Below are positions 12,130 to 23,500 of a DNA stretch of 64,000 nt, piece after piece. Position numbers and translations under genes: made by a program. The first letter of the stretch is position 1; each line of letters begins with the position of its first letter. Under the pieces are notes generated by a model. It did not search any database. It saw nothing but the letters and a program-made list of their open reading frames with translations, and was not told the DNA's origin. The DNA comes from Opisthorchis felineus. Its lineage: Eukaryota > Platyhelminthes > Trematoda > Opisthorchiida > Opisthorchiidae. Where the stretch lies: the NCBI GenBank assembly GCA_004794785.1, contig SJOL01006410.1, forward strand, positions 290,943 through 354,942. Direction: 5' to 3'.

Positions 12130-12850
12130 TCGCCCTTGCTGAGGATGCTGTAGTGGTTTGCGAGAGATTTTGCAAACATTATTTTGGTTCTCGGCTTCCT
12201 GTTCCGCCCACTGTGTTGTATCAAGGTGCATGGTAGCTTGAGATATCCCTTTATGGAGACAAACGAAAAATAGCACGATCGTATTTATGGGGTTATCAGA
12301 GAATGTTCCACAAGTACACTGCAGGAACTTCGCGAGAAACCAAGGGGCGCTGAGGTACAAGCCCTCGAACCTGACTGGCTGAAAGCGACCAATCAGGACA
12401 TGGCTTCGGTGGCCCTATAACCAAGTCGCGACAATCCGTCCGGTCGATGTGATGTTCGGTTATGTGGAGCGGCTTGCCTCCGGGCACATCAGTTTTGAGT
12501 ACGCTGTTCCTCCAACCGCTATTGATTTGACTCGTGACGGATCGGGGAGCTACTGTCGCACATCGGCTAGAGCCTGATCGTTTTCCTGACCAGTTTGCTC
12601 TTTTACTCAGTCCATTCTGGTGATTCGTGGATGTTTCCTCAGACCCTTTCGGTAACGAAATTTTAGATCGGTACGTGATGATGATCGGATATGATATGAC
12701 TGTTTCCATTGCCGGAATCCTTTTTGAAGGTTGCGCTTCATACGCGATACTCATCCGAACTCTTATTACGAGCTGGTTCGCTCTCCCTCCCTCCCACTCA
12801 ACCCCCGTGACACAACAGTACTCTCTCCACAATAAACATTCTCAGCGCTA
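12130..12850 (+). repeat. Dispersed repeat copy 2 (possible solo LTR)
   Basis: Positions 12,130-12,430 are homologous to 2,690-2,960. The copy here continues to about 12,850, with CCCTATAACC at about 12,413-12,422 and CAATAAACATTCTCAGCG at about 12,829-12,846. These could be the TATA and polyadenylation parts of an LTR. No terminal TG...CA boundaries or target duplication were confirmed. Confidence 0.4.
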
Positions 12851-12964
12851 ACTGTCGTTGTCAATGAATCCCACAGGACGTGGTCATTTCCTCAAAAATA
12901 CTGAGAGGTTCTCCAAAGTGATCCATTGCGATCGGCGTTGTTTCTAGTGCTACTACGGGGGGCA

Positions 12965-13140
12965 GGATGGCTGTGGTTAGAGCGCGAATTTATTGACCGG
13001 AAGATCCGTAGTTTGAACCTGACCTCTGCGTAAGCTTGGGCAGTCTAACAGTATCCCAGCCCTTGTGCTTCCTTCGGGTGGCATGGCAGCTGGGCACCGA
13101 AAGTGTGTTACAGCTGAAAGACTATCTATCTATATATAGG
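12965..13140 (+). mobile_element. tRNA-like SINE copy 1
   Basis: The head GATGGCTGTGGTTAGAGCGC resembles an RNA polymerase III A box region (short deletion inside the A box). TCCGTAGTTTGAACC about 35 bases on resembles a B box. The body carries CAGTATCCCAGCCC and CTTCCTTCGGGTGGCATGGC, then GTTACAGCTGAAAG, and ends in a simple ATCT/ATAT repeat. The other copies are at 22.7, 28.7, 31.7, 43.6 and 57.9 kb. Confidence 0.8.
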
Positions 13141-13559
13141 TATATCTTGACGGCTGTGATGTCCATTCTGCCTTTCCCTCCCTCTTGACTCTCTAGATAG
13201 AAATGAAGAGTTGAAGACCACTAGCCTAATATTGGCTCAAGAGATGGAGACATGTGCAGTTTATGCAGCAGTCTCCGTTAAATCGAATTCCAGAGCAGTT
13301 CAACTTCCCGGTCAGTGTGTGGCTTTCACTGGACGCATTAAGAACGGTGCACCTGGTGACCTTCCAATTACGTTCCAGGTTTATTTTAAAATCAGAGCGA
13401 GGTCAAAACCTGTAACAGCTTGGATGGTAATCGGTGTACTATTGATACATACCGTGACGAATTCTTGTCAACTGGGTGATTTCACCATGCACGCCATCTG
13501 TTTTCAAGTCAGACAAAAGGCCTTCTCTATTGACTGAAACGCTGCACGCAATTCAATGG

Positions 13560-14430
13560 AACAAGCGGTGGTTTGTTGCTGGAGCTTGTGGCGTGGTAGA
13601 CCTCACAGGCCGTCCGGCTGCCCCTTTAGAATTTAGGTAGTGGTGTAGTGGTATAGAGATACCCCAATTCATCGTGAGCTTTCCATATTGTGCAGAGCAA
13701 CTTGTGAGGAGGTTCGAAGACTGTGGACACGTAGGCTTTATAGATTCCCACTGGAATATCATCTCTACTTGGAAACGTTTTGTTCTTCAGCAGTTTGGTT
13801 AATTGGGCCAATTCATCTTAGCAAGAAATATCGCACTTCATGGTCTGCGGCCTGGAGGGTGTGGTTCCTAGTGGGTGATTGGCGGTGGATGATTAAATAG
13901 TGAGTTGGTGCGTTCAGTCCACCTCCTTTTTCTCGTTGTTGATTATCAGTTAACGATGAACGTCTCGAAGATAATCTCTGAAGCGGGAAAGGTGCGAATA
14001 GTCACCAACGTTCGCAGCTGCAACCATTTCTGATCAGCAATCCATACGATATTTGTGGGTTGAGCGGGTGACTTGGCGAAATAAGCCGCGGAAATGAAAA
14101 GCGTTGGCCATGTGCGCCTGGTTAGGTTGCTGAGAGGGATGGCTTGTTCATTTGGAGATCCGGTGTTTGTGGTGTGATGTGAATCCAGGATTCGGTGCGT
14201 CGGTTTCATGTATGGATCTCTTTAGTTGGAGCCGGAACTCTTCAGCGGAGGTTGGTTGAATTCGCGGAAGCTTAGTTTTAAGCTGGTCCGTGATGGCATC
14301 CGAGAGTTGAAGACATTTTTCAGGTCCTTCAAGATGGATGGTGATATTTTTTTTACAGGTTGTAGTGTGTGCCAATCGGTAAGGTGGAATTGTAAACATA
14401 CACAAAGGTGTGATCTGAACTCCATTGATT
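13560..14430 (-). pseudogene. LINE pre-RT linker and RT entry fragment
   Basis: The minus strand contains LQLKRSIHETDAPNP (about 14,250), a linker part, and then LTKLLKNKTFPSRDDIPVGI at about 13,805-13,746, followed by YKAYVSTVFEPPHKLLCTIW. The pattern 'L..LKN.K.PG.DDIP..IYK....L...L..L...IW' is the entry block of non-LTR reverse transcriptases. Stops and frameshifts are frequent and no catalytic block remains. Minus-strand frames up to about 15,330 may be the endonuclease part of the same copy, but I could not confirm that. Confidence 0.6.
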
Positions 14431-15912
14431 CCCGATTTTTCCTCTACGACAGGGCTACAGAACGATGCCCATCAGGCTTTCACCAGGGCATAGTCTATTT
14501 GGGGAGCAGTGCCACCGTCACTAGAATACCAGATGATTAAATACCACTCCGGATACATGCAATGTCAACTTGGTGATCAAACCGGCTTCGTATTTTGAGA
14601 CTGGTCAAGGAGAGTACGGATACTCCATCAGTCTATATATTGTGCGTTCCTGATTTTCATGTAAGGTGAGGGAGACCCAATTGGCGCACTTGTAACCGGG
14701 CCAAAGTTAGCAGTGTCGCTTAGCGGCTATACTAACGTGAATGCAGTTTTGTATCTGGGGCCTAATCATGGGATAACATGGAGACTCGTGTACGAGGGAC
14801 GACCCCAGCACCACAGGCCTTTGCTCAAAGTTGCATGTGTAACCCTTGCACAGCCAAGAACAGCCTGTAAGACCGCAAGGTATGGAGAACAGAACCATCA
14901 GAAAGACTTCTGCATCTTCTTCTCCGTCAACTCCGAAAGGTTTGGCGTTTATTCCAGTTTGCTCCTCCAGCTCTTGGTCATTCAACAGCATGCCACAAGG
15001 CAGCAAAGTCTCATGATTGTCGGTGACCGTCATAGAATTCGTACGTCTATTGGGTAGTACCAAGTACTGACCAGGGGTCCATGTTCTAGTGACACGCGGA
15101 ACCGCTTTATGGTGGCGTAACGCTTGCCCTTTCATGGCGTCGTCATTGAGCCCATGAGGCATTTTTTAAGGGACCCGAGAACACAACGCACCCTGGTGGC
15201 ATCATAGCCGGAGCTCTGTTATCCCGTATGTGACAAGTCGTAGCATGATTAGCGCCGTCGCGCAAAGATGAGGCAATGGAATTCGCGATGGGGCTTCCTC
15301 CTAAGGTTTGTGTTATTTCGTGCAAGGGGTGTCACGGGCCTTTCCTTAGTCTGCAATTCTTCAGGTGTGGTCCAACTATTACAAGCCGAACGCTACAAAC
15401 GGGTGCTTACTGCTTTTGTCCAGCTTGAACTGTATTGTGAGGTGGTCTCTTGATTCTTGCATGTTCAGTCGGAATGTAAGTTTCTACAGTTATGGCCCGA
15501 ACCATAAATGTAGACAACGGTTCCGTAACCATGCAGCCTAATCCGGTCACTATTTACTGTATGCTATGAGAAGGGCACGTTTTGGTTAAATTTTAAGCTT
15601 CAAACCATTGAGGATAAGGTACCAAATAATTCGGAGTACTGATAGCAACGTTCTGTTGTTTTTTAATGTCCGTATGGTCGGTGTCCTTAAGAATGTCTGC
15701 TGTGATAAGCGCAATTGAAACGACGAAAATTTGAACAGATTGTAATGAGTTTTCAGTTTTGTTGTGAGTGGGACAGCGATGTCCATATCTTCGATCCACA
15801 CCTGTAATATAAGCACGTCCTAAGTCCGGAGCATTGGTACATGTTCGGACTTTTTTGTATGCTACTTATGTCATCTTATCTTTGGGCTTTGATGTATTTT
15901 CTATATTTTCAG
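14431..15912. other. Unassigned stretch upstream of the SH2-RasGEF gene
   Basis: The longest frame (minus, 14,707-15,162) has no recognisable domain and overlaps a plus-strand frame. The part next to 15,912 ends in a pyrimidine-rich acceptor (TTCTATATTTTCAG), so it includes intron sequence of the downstream gene, or its promoter-proximal intron. Confidence 0.4.
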
Positions 15913-15974
15913 GGACGCTGTCTTTGCCTACGTCATGGATTCTCATCTGCTATTCTCATAGAAGAACCGAGCAT
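15913..15974 (+). promoter_or_regulatory. Upstream part of first recognised exon, with a small uORF
   Basis: An acceptor ending in TTTTCAG places an exon start at 15,913. The 62 bases before the proposed ATG at 15,975 are open in the main frame, so they could be coding continuation from an unseen exon. Alternatively they are 5' UTR. In that case an out-of-frame ATG at 15,935 opens an 8-codon uORF closing at 15,959-15,961, just before the main ATG. Confidence 0.4.
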
Positions 15975-17520
15975 ATGGCCTCTGTTTTGGACATCAGTTC
16001 TGAAGAATATGCCGAACAGAAGGCCTTATTAGATTCACAATCGTGGTATCATCACACTCTTTCTCGAGAGGGCGCGGAAGCCAGAATCCGTCGAAATGGC
16101 GAGTTCCTAGTTCGAGAGTCGACGCACAAGCATGGCGAGTTTGTGCTGACCACAAAGTGGAACGGGCGCTTTTTACACATGTTGATAACTAATTGCACTC
16201 TACCACTTGGTGTAAACCCCGCTACTTTGCACTTTACTTTGGGTGAGTATGTTAAACCATCAATTGTCGAACTTGTTCGCTTCCATTGGATCAACCAACT
16301 GCCAATGACTAGGCATTCCGAAGCCATTATTTGCCGTCCTGTATTGTATTCAGGTTTTGTACCGCATCTAAGTAAGTCCTTGGGGCATCTCGTTTGATTT
16401 TAGTTTTAATTTTCGAACCTAGGTGTTAATTCGCGCCCGTTGCAGGCGGCGACGGAACCGGGTTCCAAAGGTATGCCTAAAGCTTCGGGGCGCCAAATAA
16501 GTGCATCCGGACCGACGGGCTCAATGTTTAACCTCGCACTGGTTGAGTCCCAGAGTGAAGTCCCACGAAAGGGTACAAGTGTAACTGACTTGCGTTGCCA
16601 GTCTTATGTGGAACCAGAATGTATTGGCATTTGTCCTCTTAGTTCCAGCACCTTGAGCTCTTCCATGTCAGCCCGTATGGAGAGAAGCATACACAGTCCG
16701 TTGCCTTCATCTTTAAATGGTGTGAGGGTAGGTTATGACTGTACCCCCACTTGGATTGATTTTTTTGTTGGATTTTCTAATTGTGCTGTTTTCCACTAAT
16801 CATTTTACATTTTGACGTGAACCTAGCCTCATTTAGACTTGTTTGTTGTCCTCCGCTCTTCGCTGCACACAGCTAATATTGTCGTACATTAACTGGGGGA
16901 ATACTGCAAGCCCTCAGAAGAGCGTCCTCGCTAACCGTTTTAGAATAGAATGCCCCTCTGTAGGATCCAATAAATATTGCAGGGCAGCTTGGAATGCTTT
17001 GGTTTACATGTCTTTTTTGCACACATTTAACGACTACGAGGATGGAAATTTGGACTGGCAACTCTATACTCCATGATTTTTGCTTGCTGAAGGAAGACAC
17101 ATGGCTTTTGAAATACGTCAAGCGATTAAAATTCCCGATACTGCTCCTATAGAGTGTGGCGTGCTATGATACTTCCGTAAAAGAGCAGTGGTGAATACTG
17201 TCTTCGGTCTACTCCAAGGTAAGGTAAGTGAACCCCATTTATCATCTCCTGTGGGCTCACTGTTGACAGGCAATGCAGTCAGGCAACATGCAGGCCAAGC
17301 TTTTAAGAACACACCTGTTGAATGTCAAAGGTAACGCGGTCATATACAGCCATCTCTTAAATCTCCCTTCTTACGCACAGTAGTGACTCCTAAAGATACC
17401 CAACCTCCCCGGACTACTTTTAAGTACTCATAACAGCGTAGACTATGATGCACAACGATTTTTGTTACAGTCTCCACTGTCATTTGGACAAGTGGCACTT
17501 GGTATGTCGCTGTATGCGGN

Positions 17521-17564
<44 letters not shown>

Positions 17565-20500
17565 TGCAATTTGATGTGCAACCACGTTAAAAAGTCTTGT
17601 TTGCCGGTCGTCATTTCAGTGTTCACACATTTTACCCTCTGAATAGTAAATACCGCGGTGGGCTCTGTGTTAATTACTACGTTAACTACTACTTTGTTTA
17701 CACCCAACAGGTCCAAGTTTAGTAGTAGACACCGGGGTCAGCAGTTCAGATCATCTAAGTTGACCGTTTTAGAACTGGCTCCAAGCCAGAGGTTTGGGAG
17801 GGATCTCAGTGTGGATTTATTAGTGATTGGGTTTTCGGGAAACTGGAAATCGAATGCAGTTGGTTTGCCTTAATGCATCGAATATGAACTCAGCTCGGCC
17901 CATCATCTACAATAACTGCGTAATCAGATATAAGAACCAATGGCTTATTTTCTAGGTCCGTTTCACACAAGGAGGTATGGAACACGTGTACATGTAGCAG
18001 TGAGGCAACGCATGTCAGTTGCTTTGACGTGCATCAGCGGTAACATGGACTGATTCACGATTGAAAAACAGTCAACGGTGCTTAGTTTAAAACAAATCTC
18101 AGTGGATAACATTCACCTCAGCGAAATTCCTAGAGCCAAACACCCGGTTTGACAGGTGCTTGCGAAACTTTCTACAATCAACGTTTGCATTCATTGGTGG
18201 TCATATTCAATGTCCGGGGATGTAGTGTCAACGTACAACGAGACTTATCCGAATGAATGTTCTAATATCCAGTGTGTCTGAGGAATGGACGGGGAAAAAG
18301 TGTAACCCATATCCTCTTATGGAAGCTGGTTAGGCGTCTACTAAGGTATTCTAGGCCTTCAGGGCCAATGCGGTACTTAGGTCGGACACGAAACCTCAGT
18401 AAATGAGCGAGAGAAATATAGACTTTATTCTGTCAGTCTGCTAACACCCAGAAAGACCACACTTTCTCTGGTACAGTAAACTCGTGAAATTTCAAAGTTG
18501 TAAAAGTACAAGTCTTAACACTTGAAGATTTCTCGCAAGATACCGCAATCAGATAGATTACCATATAGTGATGTCAAAGCGCATTTGGCAAGTAGACACT
18601 ATTGGGCGGTTCTTCAGTGCTCGTCGTACAGCTATATCCGTTTGAACAGAAAACCAACAGCTCACACCAGCAGCATGGAGTCTGCTATGGGTTGAATGGT
18701 GCTATCCTATCGGGCCACAGCGCAAGCTACCTGTCAGATTATAGACCTCTTGATAAATCTGAAATTCCGCGGTCATCTGCTGCCAATTAAAGCTAGACTT
18801 GCTAAAACGGCTGCTGCTGCGCTAATTCATGCCAACAGTTCACATCTCTCGAGGACTTTATGTGGTCATTAATTAAAAACTCACTGTGACGTCGATGAGT
18901 CCCACCGATTATCGTCTGCATTCGTATGTTGACTTGTAAACATCTTAGGGTAAGTTGGTATGCCCATTTTTATAGGGATTATCTCTATGGAACTTCGACT
19001 ACACCTCTTTCACAACAAGCTCACCTCGTCATAATAACGTGAAACTAGACGAATTATCTCTCTTTTCTGCCGATTCCATAAAAAGTGCAAGAAAGGCGAA
19101 ACCGGTAGTGGGATGTTTGTGAATTTTGAGCATGCGTGCCGTGCTACTTAGTATAGGAGCTCCTCTGTATAATGTCGCACTGCGGTAGATAGGTTCTACT
19201 CTCTGAACCGTTCTTCACCATAGGTCGTAACTGTATGATTGCAACCTACTCCAGGGGTTTGGAACTGGAAGCACATTTAAATTGCACTCAGGTTGCAAAT
19301 GTGTCATCCTAATCGCCATATGAGTAGTCTTTGTAGTTATTATTCTTTCGAAAATTCTGGATTTCCGCAAACAGGTCACTGTCAAATTTCTATCTCTCAA
19401 CTGTGCATCGTCATCATCCTCAGTGACAGCAACAACAGTGTTGACATTGATGCTTCACTACCGAATCTCGACTGTGCTTATACTGTTCGTTCTGTCTAAT
19501 TTAAATGCATTTTTAGTTTGCTGATGGAACTACGCCATCTGCGGCTACATCTTCAACGGCACGGAAAGTACTTGGAATTAGTCGCAAACAGATTCGCTAT
19601 GTGGAAATGTCTGATGCACCAAACACACTTCTAACAAACCATTCTGTAGAGCGTAGCGAACTGCCGTCAACCATGGTAAGGCTCACGTCGGATTCGGTAA
19701 AGCCAAATGGTTGTACGGACTATGACCTGACCCGTCCTTTTCCCACTGACCTGGCAGCCCTCATAGGCCAACCCGAACGTGCGTTGGACGATAAGGTGTG
19801 GAAACGTTTGAGCACATTTTTCTCCCATGAAGAACGGAACCAACAGTCATTCAAGCCATTCAACTATGCCGGGCATTTGGCGTTGGAGCTAATCCGACTG
19901 GTTACCGGCTCATGGAAGTCTTCGGAGTCGCAACTGTCGGGAAGTTTGCTAAGGAGAATAGAGGATGTTCTCCTTACACAAACAGTTAGGCAGGATCTCG
20001 TGATAAGGTACGCCTCGTTTTATTAGTGTATTTCAAACACCGACAAAATGTTACTTTGCTACCTTTGCTGCCTACTATCCGGGATGATAGATAAAAGATC
20101 CAAAAGAACGCTACTATCTCCAGTTTTTGGAGAGGATTATCAGACCATCCTTTATGTGTTCAGCACCGCATTTCGGCTGCGCAAAGTACTCTTTCTTTCA
20201 AATGCTCTCGTCGTGCGTTTATTACTGCCGTTGAGTTCACTAGTAGTATTTGGGACAACGACTAGCTCCCAAACCTGTTTGCCGTGGGAACGGTGCCCTT
20301 TGGTCCTTTCTTCTTTTGTTCCAAAATCCTCAATACGACAAGACGTTTTCTTAAGTTTTAGAAAAAACAGCTTAGCTTCCCATTCAACGTCTTAGTGAAC
20401 CAAGAACGTTGTGAAACTTGTTCTGATCTTGTGCATGTAGCTTCAGTCTATTGTTTCTGGCTTCACTTAGGCTATTTATGGGTTAAGTTCAGTCATCCAG

Positions 20501-23500
20501 GTCCCAAGACATGACTTACGGTCGTGTAGCACTGGCAAGCCCTCATTTGAACCAAAAACCAGTAACTCATCATGCAGCCAACGTCTTTTCAGAAACGTGT
20601 GATTCAATCATTTGTCTTCTTTGAGAAGTAATCTCGCTGTCCGTGGGGATGTATCGGATAGTTTGTCGGACATCAGTTGATCACAAAGTGACTAATCAAT
20701 GCTGACCTCTGAAGAATGCCGCATAAGCAGTGTATTTACTTTATGGTAAACTTTCAATTAGCTTACTGCTTCGCGGTCTCGACGCGAGGTCGCATAGTGG
20801 GCCCAGTTTGAACTCACTATTATCTCTAATTTTTCTGTTGTAGAGACCGGTTTCTGTATTTGTTTGTGATAGCCACGGTTCTGTTCTCGTCGGGTCCAAC
20901 TCAGCGCCTGGGCGCACTCAAATTTTGGTTAGAGGTCGTACAATGTTCCAACACAATTTTTCGTGATCGGCATGACTTGAATGCGGTTCTTGGAGCTTTG
21001 TTCTCTCCTCAGGTAGGCATTTGGTTGAATTCTTAATCATCTTTGCAGTCACCCGCTTCACTAAAGTACATTCAATTTTCTACTGCACGTGTAGTCTGCA
21101 CCTGTTACGAACATTGTTCATAATCCATGGGAAGTTGTCTCGCCTCAGCTCATGTCACGCTAGATTGCTGTTTGTGTTTTATTATCGTTTACCAGTTCAG
21201 TACGGTCCTGGAAGTACTCTCTGTCTTATGTGTTAGTTTTCGTGACATCCGCAAAAAATCGGCCATTATGCTGATAAAACTTAGGTATCTTCAGTTGACG
21301 TCACCTTCGAAGCCGTCACGGAAGAGTACTGCAGCACAAACCACTACGACGTTCTGAGTCAGTTGCCCACGTTGTGTCGCAACCTTACTCTACTCCCGGA
21401 GCATTCCATTTTCATCACTAAGTTATTCTGCAAGGAGGCGTCTATGCCGACAATTGACTGGAATTTCGCCAGCCGCAACAGCCTCCTGCCAGCGTGTAGA
21501 CAACAATTCGGGGGCGTGTATATTGTTTATCCGACGGTCAGCTTCTGACACAAGGGTGTGGAGAAACCGTCACTCGGACATCAGTAGCCGAAGCTAGTGC
21601 TACCTGGTGTCCTGTTAAGTTCCATTCGCCGACACTGCTGTTTGACACATGTTCGCTTACCTTTTCTCTTCGACAGTCGGAGGAAGTCCCAGGGACAGTC
21701 ACATCTCTCGTTGAGTTGTCCCATTCGCTGCAGTCCAATCCATGCTTGTCGGTCGACTCTGTAGTTTTTTGAAGTCCTTGCACTGTATACTCGCTATCTA
21801 TGCACGTGATTTCTGCTTCAGTTCTGTTCAGCATCCTGGAGAGTTTGGGTCGGCGCGATGCCTGGCTCACAGAAGGTTCTCATGTAGCTTCAAAGTTCCT
21901 TGTGCTCCAGCACATTATTCGAGCTGCTCTCCGTTTTCTCCAACATTCATCCTTAATGCGACTGAGTTACCGAGTCGGGTCATTTTGACTATCCTTTAAA
22001 TGCTGTTTCTTGACCTTGCTGCTCGGATGGGCAACGGATTCAGCAACCGCTTCGTTTTTTATATCTAGCTGTTTTATATGCTGGATGTTGTTGTCCAACC
22101 AGCCAGGACGTCACGGGCGCTGTTGCCCGACCTGACTGACTGTCATCGTCATCATCTGGTGCGTAAAGCTGTGCCGCGTTTCTGTCAGCAGCCTGAATGG
22201 ATTAAAGGCTGTTAGTGCGGAGGCCAGTTGATGCTGGTACATCAGTGTGATGTTCGGACCTTTGAAACGGTTCACTTCAGTTTCGATGCGCCCACTGATA
22301 CAGCCAGCATAGTGTGGCTTACGAAGTTGAGGATGGTCTTCTGTTGAGCATGGTCGTAGAGCGTAGGCACTGGTCATGGTCAGTCTCATGCGCAGTGAAG
22401 CAAGACGTGGATTTATGCCACGAAGTTCCGTGTCGATAATTACTTAGTACGATCGGACAGGGTAGAACTAACAACATGATCCATCTCATGTGACCAACTT
22501 AGTAGAATATGTATCCGGAACCAGCTTCACGAAGAATTTCCTGGTAAGCCAGCAATGTTTCATTGAGAGCTGTGACGTCGATTCCATGTCTCTAGTTCCG
22601 TTTTAAACAAGGAGGTGCTTGCAGGATGGTGAGCCTGGTTTTCATTTCGATCCAACAGTGTCCGGATGTTCCGCGAAAAAAAAATCGTTTAGCTGTAACA
22701 CCCTTTCAATGCTTAGCTATCATGCCACCCTAAGGGAAGCACGTGGGCTGAGATACTACCAGGTTACCGAAGCCTTGACAGAAGCAGCTGAGATACAGAG
22801 TTTAGGTTCGGACCACGAAAATTCCGGTCAGTAAATCTGCGCTTTAACCACTGAGCCATCTCTTCTAACCAACGGTCAACAGTCTTCTGGAGCAACATGC
22901 TTGCTTCTGATTTACCTGCAAGAGGGTGAGGAGTTAGCATGGGCCGTTACATAACCCACAGATGCCCAGTCTAGAAGAGGTGTGATTACCTGGCAACTGG
23001 AAACCGTGTTTCAGAGTGACCACACAGCCTCCGACTTTTAATCGGTAGGACTATATCAGTATTTTTCGGCCGCAGTCAGTTGACCCGGCTTCCTACACGG
23101 TCAGACATGCACTGTGGCGGGATAAAACCTTAGGACTGTCTATTAGCTTCCTCTCTCGAGCGGAAGGACAGTGGTGCACGCCCATCAAATGATGTACATG
23201 AATGTTTCAACTGAGAATCCTGCTCTAGCTTCCGTTGATCTTTGTACACCGGCAGAATGACCATTGCCCCAGCAACTACCCGAACCACCATGTGTGCAGC
23301 GGACATACCGGAACGGTGGTCATAGCCGGATGGCAGAGTGCCATCTACCACCAGATTCCTGAAGCAGAATGGACTGAAAACCTCATGACAGATGTCACCA
23401 GCATTTCCAATGGGACAACAAGGATAAACCAGCTTGTCGCGTTCCAATAAGGGGCACGATCGGTGCCGTTAGCAGCCCATACGGGAAATAGCTACGTGGC

